NCBI GenBank assembly: GCA_017560855.1
Contig: JAFZEB010000144.1
Span: forward strand, 1 to 5,325
From: Ruminiclostridium sp.
GTDB taxonomy: Bacteria > Bacillota > Clostridia > Oscillospirales > Oscillospiraceae
Length of the DNA: 5,325 bases
Direction: 5' to 3'
A program made the translations under genes and the position numbers. Positions 1 through 5,325 of the stretch are shown here, piece by piece (position 1 is the first letter of the stretch; each line of letters starts with the position of its first letter). The notes under the pieces are model-generated. The model ran no database searches and had not been told where the DNA came from. It saw nothing but the letters and a program-made list of their open reading frames with translations.

Positions 1-1
1 C

Positions 2-352
2 CAGAATGGGGCATCTTTCCTGGCCATCTTTGCCGGGCTTCTGTGGCTGTGGCTACACAGCGCTATGCTCCCCATCCGCTACTGTCTGGCCGCCCACCCG
101 GAGTACACCCTGGGCCAGGTCTTTTCCCGCGGTTGGGCCAGCATGAAGGGATACCGGATGAAGTTCTTCTGGTTCCGCAGCACCCTGCTGCCCTGGTTCT
201 TCTTCTCCCAGCTGACTTATAATGTCCTGGATCTGTACGTGACGCCCTATACCTCCATGGCCAGCATGGTCTACGTCCAGGAGTGCGCCAGAGACCGGGC
301 GGTTCGAGAAAATGACCAGGCAGAACTGGCAGAAAGAGAGGATGCAGAATGA
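2..352 (+). CDS. DUF975-like multi-pass membrane protein, C-terminal part (5' end outside window)
   Basis: The reading frame is open from the first complete codon of the window to the TGA at 350-352, so this is the last 116 residues of a longer protein. The visible part begins with a hydrophobic helix (FLAIFAGLLWLWL). It then shows a pattern typical of DUF975 integral membrane proteins: an RYxLAxxP stretch (PIRYCLAAHPEY), a Ser/Met-Lys-Gly-Tyr motif (ASMKGYRMKFFW), a second hydrophobic stretch (STLLPWFFFSQL) and a conserved PYTSMASMVYV segment. The charged tail (RENDQAELAEREDAE) is probably cytoplasmic. DUF975 members have no established biochemical role. The gene overlaps the next one by four bases (ATGA), which implies translational coupling. 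An in-frame ATG at 65 is internal to the membrane helix region and is unlikely to be the real start. The family call comes from recognised pattern, not from a search. Confidence 0.75.
   Translation, partial: QNGASFLAIFAGLLWLWLHSAMLPIRYCLAAHPEYTLGQVFSRGWASMKGYRMKFFWFRSTLLPWFFFSQLTYNVLDLYVTPYTSMASMVYVQECARDRAVRENDQAELAEREDAE
335..342 (+). promoter_or_regulatory. Ribosome binding site for the TPR-like membrane protein
   Basis: AGAGAGGA lies six bases before the ATG at 349, inside the 3' end of the upstream coding region. Together with the ATGA overlap it supports 349 as the true start and coupled translation of the two genes. Confidence 0.65.
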
Positions 353-1023
353 AAGAGAACAAGAAGGGCAGAAACACCCTTTACTGGGGCGTTTCCATTG
401 TTGCCGCCATTGCCCTGGCGGTGGTCCTGTTTGTTCTGAAGGATTCTATTTGGATGGCCCTGGGCGGTGCCGCAGGCCTGCTGGTGGCGGCAGCCCTCCT
501 GCGGTCCTTCCTGGATATGTCCTATTTCCGCAAACTGGGCAAGCAGGTGGACGCCATCCTGCCCCTGCTCCATGAGGACCCCGACCAGTACATTGAAAAG
601 CTCAACGCCATCATGGGAGAACCCACCTCCCTGGGGCTGAAGCAGAGCAAAAACATCAACCTGGCGGCGGCCTACTGTCAGAAGGGGGCCTACCGCATTG
701 CAGCCGATCTTCTGGAGAAGCTGGACCCCAAGCTCCTGCCCCCCAACCAGAAGGGGATCTACTGGGCGGACTATGCCCTGACCCAGTTCCACCTGAACCG
801 GAAGCGGAAGGCGGTGGAGATCCTGGAGGATCAGCGGGAAGAGCTGAGCGACCTTCGGGGCAGCGCCGGTACCGGTGCCCTGATGGCCGTGCTGGAGGTC
901 TACCGCCTGATGGCCCTGGGCGAGAAGGACCTGGCCCGGGAGGCCCTGGCTGAGCTGAAGGAGCGCTGGCCCGAGGACACCATCCGCCGGGAGATTGCCC
1001 AGCTGGAAAAAGAACTTAAGTAA
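349..1023 (+). CDS. Two-helix membrane protein with TPR-like C-terminal region, function unknown
   Basis: A complete 224-residue protein. A short basic N-terminus (MKENKKGRN) is followed by two hydrophobic segments at about residues 11-30 and 34-52 with a very short turn between them, so both ends probably face the cytoplasm. The rest (about 65-224) is charged and helical. It contains tetratricopeptide-like spacing, for example NLAAAYCQKGAYRIAADLLEKL at 104-125 (small residue, Tyr, Gly, Tyr, Ala, Leu pattern), then YWADYALTQFHLNRKRKAVEIL at 138-159 and YRLMALGEKDLAREALAEL at 185-203. This suggests a membrane-anchored protein-binding scaffold, but no partner can be named from sequence. The ATG overlaps the stop of the DUF975-like gene and has a good ribosome binding site, so the two are likely expressed as a pair. 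A terminator follows four bases after the TAA. The TPR assignment is by eye; it could be another alpha-helical repeat fold. Confidence 0.8.
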   Translation: MKENKKGRNTLYWGVSIVAAIALAVVLFVLKDSIWMALGGAAGLLVAAALLRSFLDMSYFRKLGKQVDAILPLLHEDPDQYIEKLNAIMGEPTSLGLKQSKNINLAAAYCQKGAYRIAADLLEKLDPKLLPPNQKGIYWADYALTQFHLNRKRKAVEILEDQREELSDLRGSAGTGALMAVLEVYRLMALGEKDLAREALAELKERWPEDTIRREIAQLEKELK

Positions 1024-1027
1024 CAAA

Positions 1028-1061
1028 AAAGCCCGACTGCAGTTCATTGCAGTCGGGCTTT
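1028..1061. terminator. Bidirectional intrinsic terminator shared by two convergent operons
   Basis: A perfect 14-base-pair inverted repeat (arms 1028-1041 and 1048-1061, core GCCCGACTGC) encloses a six-base loop (1042-1047). It sits between the stop codon ending at 1023 and the opposing stop codon at 1066-1068, with four bases on each side. On the minus strand the stem runs into TTTTTT G, an ideal U-tract, so it should terminate pepV transcription strongly. On the plus strand the stem ends in TTT and is followed by CCCTTTAGG, a poorer U-tract, so termination in that direction may be less efficient. Confidence 0.93.
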
Positions 1062-1065
1062 CCCT

Positions 1066-2460
1066 TTAGGAACAGAGTTCAATGATGACCTGGGTGTAGA
1101 TCTTGGCTGCGGTGAGCAGATCTGCCACGTTCACCTTTTCATCGGGACCGTGGAAGTTGCACGCGAACCCGGGCATGACAGCGCCGAAGGCTACGCCGCC
1201 GGGGATGTGGTGGACGTAGGTGCCGCCGCCGATGGCCAGGCATTCGCTCTTACGGCCACTGTACATCTCATAGCACTTGCCCAGGGTCTGGATGAAGGGG
1301 GAGTCGGCAGGGACGTGGTGGGGAGGATCGATCTCGCCCTTGACGGTCCAGCCAAACTTGCCCATGACCTTCTCAGTGACCAGACGGGTGTTTTCGTCGT
1401 TGGCGCACAGAGGGGTGCGGCTGTCGAAACGGCCCTCAAAGCCGGTCTCGGTGAGGGTGATCAGGGTAAAGGCAAGGCTCAGATGGCCGGACAGATCGTC
1501 GGACTGGGCAACACCCAGGGCCTTGCCGGTGAAGTCCCCGTGGGGGAAAAGGTCACGCAGGGTGCGGATGGCCTGGGTGGAGGGGCAGTCTGCCAGAGGC
1601 AGAGCGGCCAGCAGAGTTACCAGGGCGGTCTGGGCGTTGTGGCCCTCCTCGGGGGTGGAGCCATGGGCGCTCTGACCGGTTGCCAGGATGTGGAGTCCCT
1701 CTTCCTTCTGGGTCAAGGTGAAGGTGATGTTCTCCAGACCCAGGGTGGGGATGACAGCCTGGATGACCTCCGCAGTCAGGCCTGCCACCAGGGCATTGGC
1801 GTTGGGGGGGACCATGTTCAGCCGGGGACCGCCGGTGAGGCTGGTGACCCGGGGGAGGGCATTGGTCTGTTCCCAGGAAGCGGAGAAGGTGGGCTGATAG
1901 TGGCCCTTTTCAATGTTGATGATGGGGAAGTCTGCATCGGGAGAGATGGTGTAGGGGGCATGGGGATGACGGTCGAAGTACCAATCAATGTCCCGGAAAC
2001 CGGTCTCTTCGTCGGTGCCCAGGATCATGCGGACGTTCTTCTTCAGAGGAATACCCAGTTCTTTTACGGCCTTCATAGCCAGCAGGGCGGCCACCATGGG
2101 ACCCTTGTCATCGGCTACGCCGCGGCCGTAGAGGATGCCGTCCACCAGCTTGGGTTCAAAGGCGGTGGTCATGGTCCAGCCCACGCCGGCGTCCACCACA
2201 TCCAGGTGGCCCAGGATGTGCAGGTCGGTCTCCTGGTCGTTCAGGTCCACGGTGCCCACGTAGCCTTCCAGGTTTTCACCGGGCAGACCCCACTCGGCAG
2301 AGAGGGTCAGCATTTCCTCCAGGGCGGCGGCAGGGCCGGGGCCAAAGGGCTTGCCGGGCTGGGCTTCCCCCAGGGTGCTGTCAATGCGGACCATGCGGGA
2401 GATGGCTTCTACCAGCTGGGCTTCCTTGTCTGCGAAGTAATCGTTGATACGTTGCTGCAT
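1066..2460 (-). CDS. pepV: M20 family dipeptidase, PepV/Sapep type
   Basis: A complete 464-residue protein, close to the length of PepV (about 470). PepV-type enzymes are cytoplasmic di-zinc or manganese metallopeptidases that split dipeptides, completing the breakdown of imported peptides. Expected catalytic landmarks are all present: HLDVVDAG with ligand His85 and Asp87, GRGVADDKGP with bridging Asp117, GTDEETGF with Glu151 (catalytic base) and Glu152, SPDADFP with Asp175, and CNFHGPDE with His437. Spacing matches Lactobacillus PepV (His87, Asp119, Glu153/154, Asp177, His439) with a constant shift of two. The lid domain, roughly residues 190-375, carries GQSAHGSTPEEG with His266, equivalent to the transition-state-binding His269, and DSRTP with Arg348. 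GGGTYVHHIPGG at 411-422 is the typical substrate-site loop. There is no signal peptide. The ATG overlaps the regulator's stop by one base (TAATG) and has a strong AGGAGG seven bases upstream. Substrate range cannot be read from sequence; D-amino-acid or beta-Ala-containing dipeptides remain possible. Confidence 0.93.
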   Translation of the reverse strand: MQQRINDYFADKEAQLVEAISRMVRIDSTLGEAQPGKPFGPGPAAALEEMLTLSAEWGLPGENLEGYVGTVDLNDQETDLHILGHLDVVDAGVGWTMTTAFEPKLVDGILYGRGVADDKGPMVAALLAMKAVKELGIPLKKNVRMILGTDEETGFRDIDWYFDRHPHAPYTISPDADFPIINIEKGHYQPTFSASWEQTNALPRVTSLTGGPRLNMVPPNANALVAGLTAEVIQAVIPTLGLENITFTLTQKEEGLHILATGQSAHGSTPEEGHNAQTALVTLLAALPLADCPSTQAIRTLRDLFPHGDFTGKALGVAQSDDLSGHLSLAFTLITLTETGFEGRFDSRTPLCANDENTRLVTEKVMGKFGWTVKGEIDPPHHVPADSPFIQTLGKCYEMYSGRKSECLAIGGGTYVHHIPGGVAFGAVMPGFACNFHGPDEKVNVADLLTAAKIYTQVIIELCS

Positions 2461-3104
2461 TAGAGATCCTCCTGTTCGGCATCCTCCATGGGCTTGCCGT
2501 TGACTTCGTCCAGATATTTATAGATGGTATAACGGGAAACCCCCAGGTGGGTGGCCACATAGGGAACGGCACGGCGGTAGGAGAAGGCGTCCATCTCCTT
2601 CAGGTGCTCGATGACCCGGATGCGGTCGGACTTGTTCATGTCCCGGACGGGCTTGCCGATGCGCAGAACGGCTGCGTCGAAAATCTCGCCGATGCCGCCG
2701 TCCTGAGGCTTGTAGATGGCGCTGCGGAAGTCCACCTCGGTGTGCATCAGGTCCAGCAGGACCCGGTTGGCGTAGGACAGAGGGGTAAAGTCGTAGTTGA
2801 TGCCGAAAGCAAAGTGATAGTCGTCCCCTTTGATGGAAAAGGTGGAGCTCTTGGTCTGCTGTCCGTTGGGGGTCACAGCCAGCAGGTTTACCATGTCACC
2901 GTCCAGGGTCACATCCTGTTCGATGCCGGTGACGTCCTGGGTGGAGCCCACGGAGCGGCCGGAAACATGGCTGTTGTAGATAGCGAGGATGGGATGGAGG
3001 GGGTCAGTCAGATCGTTGATGACGGTCTCACAGTTGGCGCCGAACATTTCGGCGATGCCCTTGGCCATCCGGTCCAGCATGTCGAAAGCTTCTTCTCGGG
3101 TCAT
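2460..3104 (-). CDS. YheO-like PAS domain / helix-turn-helix transcriptional regulator
   Basis: A 214-residue protein starting MTREEAF. Residues about 8-120 match the YheO-like PAS domain: a helical start, then GANCETVINDL and HPILAIYNSHVSGRSVGS (38-55), a variable loop, and STFSIKGDDYHFAFGINYDF (87-106), the core ligand-pocket strands in this family. The C-terminal part (about 155-203) is the family's HTH: IRVIEHLKEMDAFSYRRAV, then a recognition region VATHLGVSRYTIYKYL. YheO-type proteins are cytoplasmic DNA-binding regulators; Pseudomonas DauR, a D-arginine catabolism regulator, belongs to the same architecture, but the ligand here is unknown. I chose the ATG at 3104 because AGAGGAG lies six bases upstream; the in-frame upstream extension to 3170 would start inside the secG terminator hairpin and has no homology to the PAS family start. 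The stop overlaps the pepV start, so the regulator and dipeptidase form one translation unit, and pepV is the obvious candidate target. Confidence 0.88.
   Translation of the reverse strand: MTREEAFDMLDRMAKGIAEMFGANCETVINDLTDPLHPILAIYNSHVSGRSVGSTQDVTGIEQDVTLDGDMVNLLAVTPNGQQTKSSTFSIKGDDYHFAFGINYDFTPLSYANRVLLDLMHTEVDFRSAIYKPQDGGIGEIFDAAVLRIGKPVRDMNKSDRIRVIEHLKEMDAFSYRRAVPYVATHLGVSRYTIYKYLDEVNGKPMEDAEQEDL
2468..2473 (-). promoter_or_regulatory. Strong ribosome binding site for pepV
   Basis: A perfect AGGAGG on the minus strand sits seven bases before the ATG at 2460, within the last codons of the upstream regulator. With the TAATG stop/start overlap it confirms the start and predicts efficient, coupled translation of the dipeptidase. 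Confidence 0.85.
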
Positions 3105-3110
3105 AGTAAT

Positions 3111-3117
3111 CTCCTCT
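3111..3117 (-). promoter_or_regulatory. Ribosome binding site that fixes the regulator's start
   Basis: AGAGGAG on the minus strand is six bases before the ATG at 3104. No comparable site precedes the upstream in-frame ATG at 3170, so the shorter 214-residue form is preferred. Confidence 0.8.
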
Positions 3118-3144
3118 TGGTAAGGTAATATAACATAACATAAC
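3118..3144 (-). promoter_or_regulatory. AT-rich leader with GTTAT x3 repeat and a possible -10 box for the regulator-pepV operon
   Basis: On the minus strand, three tandem copies of GTTAT (3144 to 3130) run into ATTACC TTACC. TATATT at 3132-3127 resembles a sigma-A -10 box and would give a start near 3120, leaving a leader just long enough to hold the ribosome binding site. No -35 box is visible at 16-19 bases: those positions fall in the G-rich arm of the secG terminator. Either the promoter needs an activator, the repeat is an operator, or the operon is transcribed by read-through from secG. This is a tentative call. Confidence 0.35.
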
Positions 3145-3172
3145 AAAATGCCCTTCCAGGGGAAGGGCATTT
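3145..3172 (-). terminator. Intrinsic terminator downstream of secG
   Basis: Arms 3161-3172 and 3146-3157 form a perfect 12-base-pair stem (core GCCCTTCC / GGAAGGGC) with a three-base loop (3158-3160). On the minus strand the stem ends in ATTTT GTTATGTT, a usable U-rich tail. It starts 14 bases after the secG stop codon and ends about 40 bases before the regulator's start, so it separates secG from the regulator-pepV unit, or meters read-through into it. Confidence 0.85.
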
Positions 3173-3186
3173 CAATTGGTAAGCGA

Positions 3187-3414
3187 TTAGATGAGGGACA
3201 GGGACAGGGTCAGCAGAACGAAGACCAGTGCGACCCACTTGGTCCACTTTGCCAGCTTAGCATCTGCAGACTTTGCCTGGTTCTTGGACAGGAAGGACTC
3301 GCTTGCACCGCCGATAGCGCCCAGGCCGGAGTGCTTGCCGGACTGACCGATGACGAAGGTGATCAGGACAATGCCTGCCAGAACCTGTAAAACGGAAATG
3401 ATGGTGGTAGCCAT
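3187..3414 (-). CDS. secG: Preprotein translocase subunit SecG
   Basis: A complete 75-residue protein of the usual SecG length. SecG is the small non-essential subunit of the SecYEG channel in the cytoplasmic membrane and assists SecA-driven export. The sequence has the expected layout: a first membrane helix at about 4-22 (TIISVLQVLAGIVLITFVI), the conserved polar/glycine-rich loop GQSGKHSGLGAIGGASESF at 23-41, a short basic linker (KNQAKSADAKLAKWTK), and a second membrane helix at about 58-75 ending directly at the C-terminus. The ATG at 3414 has GAAAGGA nine bases upstream. The gene has its own promoter and its own terminator, so it looks monocistronic. In many Firmicutes secG precedes rnr and smpB; here it is followed instead by a regulator-dipeptidase unit. 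The upstream gene on the same strand encodes an exported SLH protein, a natural client of the Sec channel, but that neighbourhood may be chance. Confidence 0.95.
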   Translation of the reverse strand: MATTIISVLQVLAGIVLITFVIGQSGKHSGLGAIGGASESFLSKNQAKSADAKLAKWTKWVALVFVLLTLSLSLI

Positions 3415-3491
3415 AATGGATGTTCCTTTCGCTTGAACTTTTTGGTATCAAAATCTCCCGATAGCATGGGGACTATAATCGACTAACCAGT

Positions 3492-3520
3492 AGAATAGCA
3501 TACTCCCCTTGGTTTTGCAA
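3492..3520 (-). promoter_or_regulatory. Sigma-A promoter of secG with extended -10
   Basis: On the minus strand, TTGCAA (3520-3515) is a good -35 box, followed by a 17-base spacer and TATTCT (3497-3492) as the -10 box. TGC directly before the -10 (3500-3498) makes it an extended -10 element. Transcription should start near 3485 and give a leader of about 70 bases before the secG ATG. No riboswitch fold was recognised in that leader. The rest of the 153-base gap between secG and the SLH gene is AT-rich and holds no further gene. Confidence 0.75.
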
Positions 3521-3567
3521 GACTTTTTTCTTTGAAATAAAGGAAAAGCCTTGCCTTTTTCGACAAT

Positions 3568-5325
3568 TTACCAGAGTGTCAGCAGCATTTTGGCCACCTC
3601 GGCACGGGTCACGGAGGCATCGGGGCGGAGCTGGCCGCCGGAGCCGTTCACCACGCCCAGTTCCACCAGGGTGGACACATGGGGTTTGGCCCAGGTTGGG
3701 ATCTTGCTCTGGTCGGAGAAGGGCGACAGATCAGCCTGTCCATATCCCTTCGCCAGCATCCGCCCCAGGATGGTCATGGCCTCGGCCCGGGTGATGGAGG
3801 CCTTGGCGTTGGCCCGGAGGGAGCCGTCAGACCCGGTGCTGCCCGTCATGATGCCCAGGTCGTAGAGGGCTTTGACGGCGTTCAGGTCCCAGGCGGGGAT
3901 GGCGGCAGTGTCGGCATAGGGAAGCTTCACTTTGGCGTAGTCTGCCAGATCCAGCCCCATCCACCGGGCCGCCATGAGGGCGAAGTCTCCGCGGGTGATG
4001 GAGCGATTGGGGGCGAAATTGGTCACGCCGCCCTCTGTCATACCGGTGATGATGCCCAGTTCGTTCAGACGGACGGTGTAGGGTTCCGCCCAGTGGCCCT
4101 TCATGTCGGCGAAGGGGTGGCTGGCGGCGGTGCCGGTCACCGTGGCAGAGTCCCGGCCCAGGTTGCCGCAGGGATCGGCGGCGGTGACGGTGATTTGGTG
4201 GGCGGAGGTCCCCAAGTTGGACAGGGCGGCGGTGAGGGTCCCATTGGAATAGGAGAAGGGAATCGACTTGCCGTCCACCGTCAGCGTAATGCGGTCCTGA
4301 GAGAGAGCCTCTTTGGAGTTGTCCGCCAGAACAGCTCTGACAGAACTGCCGCTGACGGTCAAGTCCACGTTGGGAGCTTGGGTGTCCCGGTCCTTTTGAT
4401 TGCCCAGGACCAGCTGATCCAGCCAGAACCTGCCGGAAGCTTGGTCACCGGCGACGGTCAGACCTTGGAAGGAGACGGCTTCGGCCGGGATGGAGGTGGT
4501 CACATACTTCCAGCCGGAGAAATCCAGGGTAGAAAGGGTCTGGTCCAGGGTAGTTCCGTTGTCATCCTGGAAGCGAGCGGTCAGACGGCCGCCTGACTGG
4601 TCCCCGTAGACCCACAGACCCAGATAGCGGTGGAAATCTGCCAGAGGGGCCTGGATGTCCAGGTCCGCCTGTCCTGTATGGTCGATACGCAGGCTCTGTC
4701 TGCCCAACTGGGCTTGGTTACCATCCAGGGAGAGGGTGCTGTTTCGGGAATGGAAATAGGTGCCCTCCTCAAAATCAGAGAGGAGAGTGAACTGACCGGG
4801 GGCATTCACCGTCACGGAAATGGTGACGGCGTAGTTCCCGGCGGCCACTTTGATCTTTCCTGTGCCGGATTGGTCCCCGGCGGTGAAAAGTCCCTTTTCC
4901 GTGATGGTGCCCACAGCGGGGTCTGCCGACCAGGTGAAGCAGGTGTCCCCGCCCGTGAGACCTACCGTCCGGTAAGAGGCCGCAGCATTCAGGTCAACGG
5001 TCTGGCCAGGGGAGAGCGTCAGGGAAGAGACATTCTTCCCTGTGGCGGCGTTGGTCACATAAATGCGGTCCGGGGTGTCATAGACTTGGATGCGGGTGGT
5101 GCCGGACACTCCGCCGGAGGAGGCTGTGACAGTGTAAGTGCCTGTTTTGGCCGGGGCAGTAAACAGGCCGCTTTCGCTGACGGTCCCTCCCTGGGCAGAC
5201 CAGGTGAGGTCCCCGGGCAGGGATTTCATGGGATACCAGCCGCTGTCCATGGCGGTGGCCACGCACTGGGTGGTGGCCCCGGGCAGGAGGGTCAGGCTGG
5301 AGGGGGTCACATAGAGGGAGGCGGC
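3568..5325 (-). CDS. Secreted surface protein with Ig-like repeats, beta-sandwich domain and three SLH modules (C-terminal part)
   Basis: The frame is open to the window edge and the true start lies beyond it; 585 residues are visible. The GTG at 5310 is only an internal valine (context SLYVTPSSL). In order: an Ig/Big-like repeat (about 5-82, with TWSAQGGTVSESGLFTAP), a second one (about 85-174, with FTWSADPAVGTITEKGLFTA), a beta-sandwich region resembling carbohydrate-binding modules (about 180-308, starting SDFEEGTYF, with LGLWVYGDQSG, DFSGWKYV and FWLDQLVLGN), another Ig-like domain (about 315-397), then three SLH modules (403-585) that would bind pyruvylated secondary wall polymers and hold the protein on the cell wall. 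No catalytic domain is visible. The same tail architecture is, as I recall, found behind phosphodiester glycosidase (NAGPA-type) domains in related Clostridia, so the missing N-terminus may be such an enzyme; this is inference. The first residues would include a signal peptide outside the window. It ends 153 bases before secG, with at most a weak terminator. Confidence 0.85.
   Translation of the reverse strand, partial: AASLYVTPSSLTLLPGATTQCVATAMDSGWYPMKSLPGDLTWSAQGGTVSESGLFTAPAKTGTYTVTASSGGVSGTTRIQVYDTPDRIYVTNAATGKNVSSLTLSPGQTVDLNAAASYRTVGLTGGDTCFTWSADPAVGTITEKGLFTAGDQSGTGKIKVAAGNYAVTISVTVNAPGQFTLLSDFEEGTYFHSRNSTLSLDGNQAQLGRQSLRIDHTGQADLDIQAPLADFHRYLGLWVYGDQSGGRLTARFQDDNGTTLDQTLSTLDFSGWKYVTTSIPAEAVSFQGLTVAGDQASGRFWLDQLVLGNQKDRDTQAPNVDLTVSGSSVRAVLADNSKEALSQDRITLTVDGKSIPFSYSNGTLTAALSNLGTSAHQITVTAADPCGNLGRDSATVTGTAASHPFADMKGHWAEPYTVRLNELGIITGMTEGGVTNFAPNRSITRGDFALMAARWMGLDLADYAKVKLPYADTAAIPAWDLNAVKALYDLGIMTGSTGSDGSLRANAKASITRAEAMTILGRMLAKGYGQADLSPFSDQSKIPTWAKPHVSTLVELGVVNGSGGQLRPDASVTRAEVAKMLLTLW
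3571..4119 (-). repeat. Three tandem SLH modules within the surface protein
   Basis: Module 1 (4119-3949) begins HPFADMKGHWAEPYTV and carries ITRGD. Module 2 (3924-3742) begins LPYADTAAIPAWDLNAV and carries ITRAE. Module 3 (3726-3571) begins SPFSDQSKIPTWAKPHV and carries VTRAE, ending four residues after the last conserved helix (VAKMLL). Three modules is the usual number for wall anchoring. The first has TRGD in place of the consensus TRAE. Confidence 0.9.

Noticed and set aside
271..1047. A 258-codon open frame on the minus strand opposite the TPR-like gene
   Set aside because: It has low-complexity Gln/Gly/Leu-rich composition, runs through the shared terminator hairpin and has no domain; it is a shadow of the plus-strand gene.
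1150..2463. A 437-codon open frame on the plus strand, antisense to pepV
   Set aside because: Its translation is glycine- and valine-rich with no recognisable domain, and it lies wholly opposite a gene with intact catalytic motifs. Long antisense frames are expected in GC-rich coding DNA.
3105..3170. N-terminal extension of the YheO-like regulator to an ATG at 3170
   Set aside because: The extra 22 codons are translated from the secG terminator hairpin and the AT-rich leader, lack a ribosome binding site and do not fit the family's N-terminus.
3415..3485. Possible riboswitch or structured leader upstream of secG
   Set aside because: Only an imperfect short pairing (GCTATC with GATACC) is visible, with no known riboswitch core.
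3539..3561. Possible terminator after the SLH gene
   Set aside because: Only alternative stems of four to five base pairs can be drawn (such as AAAAG with CTTTT), and the T-rich tail is interrupted; too weak to call.
3679..4596. A 305-codon plus-strand open frame opposite the SLH protein
   Set aside because: It is glycine-rich and repetitive in composition only because it mirrors the SLH and Ig-like coding region; there is no homology signal.

Overview
The window reads as a GC-rich chromosomal segment of a Gram-positive anaerobe in the Clostridia, most likely the Oscillospiraceae/Flavonifractor-like group. That placement is an inference from the mix of genes: a DUF975-type membrane protein, a PepV-type M20 dipeptidase, a YheO-type PAS/HTH regulator, a 75-residue SecG and a protein ending in three S-layer homology (SLH) modules. 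Codon use looks similar across all genes, and I see no sign of recent transfer, no mobile element, no CRISPR array and no tRNA or rRNA gene.

Left part, plus strand (1-1023): the 3' end of a multi-pass DUF975-like membrane protein overlaps by 4 bases (ATGA) a 224-residue protein with two N-terminal membrane helices and a TPR-like helical cytoplasmic part. The two are very probably co-translated. Their transcript ends at a strong hairpin (1028-1061), which also terminates the opposing operon.

Middle part, minus strand (1066-3414): secG has a good sigma-A promoter with an extended -10 and ends at its own hairpin terminator (3145-3172). Directly behind it comes a two-gene unit: a YheO-like PAS/HTH regulator (2460-3104) whose stop codon overlaps the start codon of a PepV-family dipeptidase (1066-2460). 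The dipeptidase keeps all expected metal ligands and the lid-domain histidine. The regulator probably controls peptide or amino-acid use through its partner enzyme, but the ligand is unknown.

Right part, minus strand (3568-5325): the C-terminal 585 residues of a large secreted cell-surface protein, with Ig-like repeats, a beta-sandwich domain resembling carbohydrate-binding modules, another Ig-like domain and three SLH modules. Its N-terminus and any catalytic domain lie outside the window.

Overall this is an ordinary, compact core/surface-protein region. I did not find a convincing new system. The points most worth checking are the coupled regulator-dipeptidase pair, the unusual pentamer-repeat leader in front of it, and the missing catalytic part of the SLH protein.
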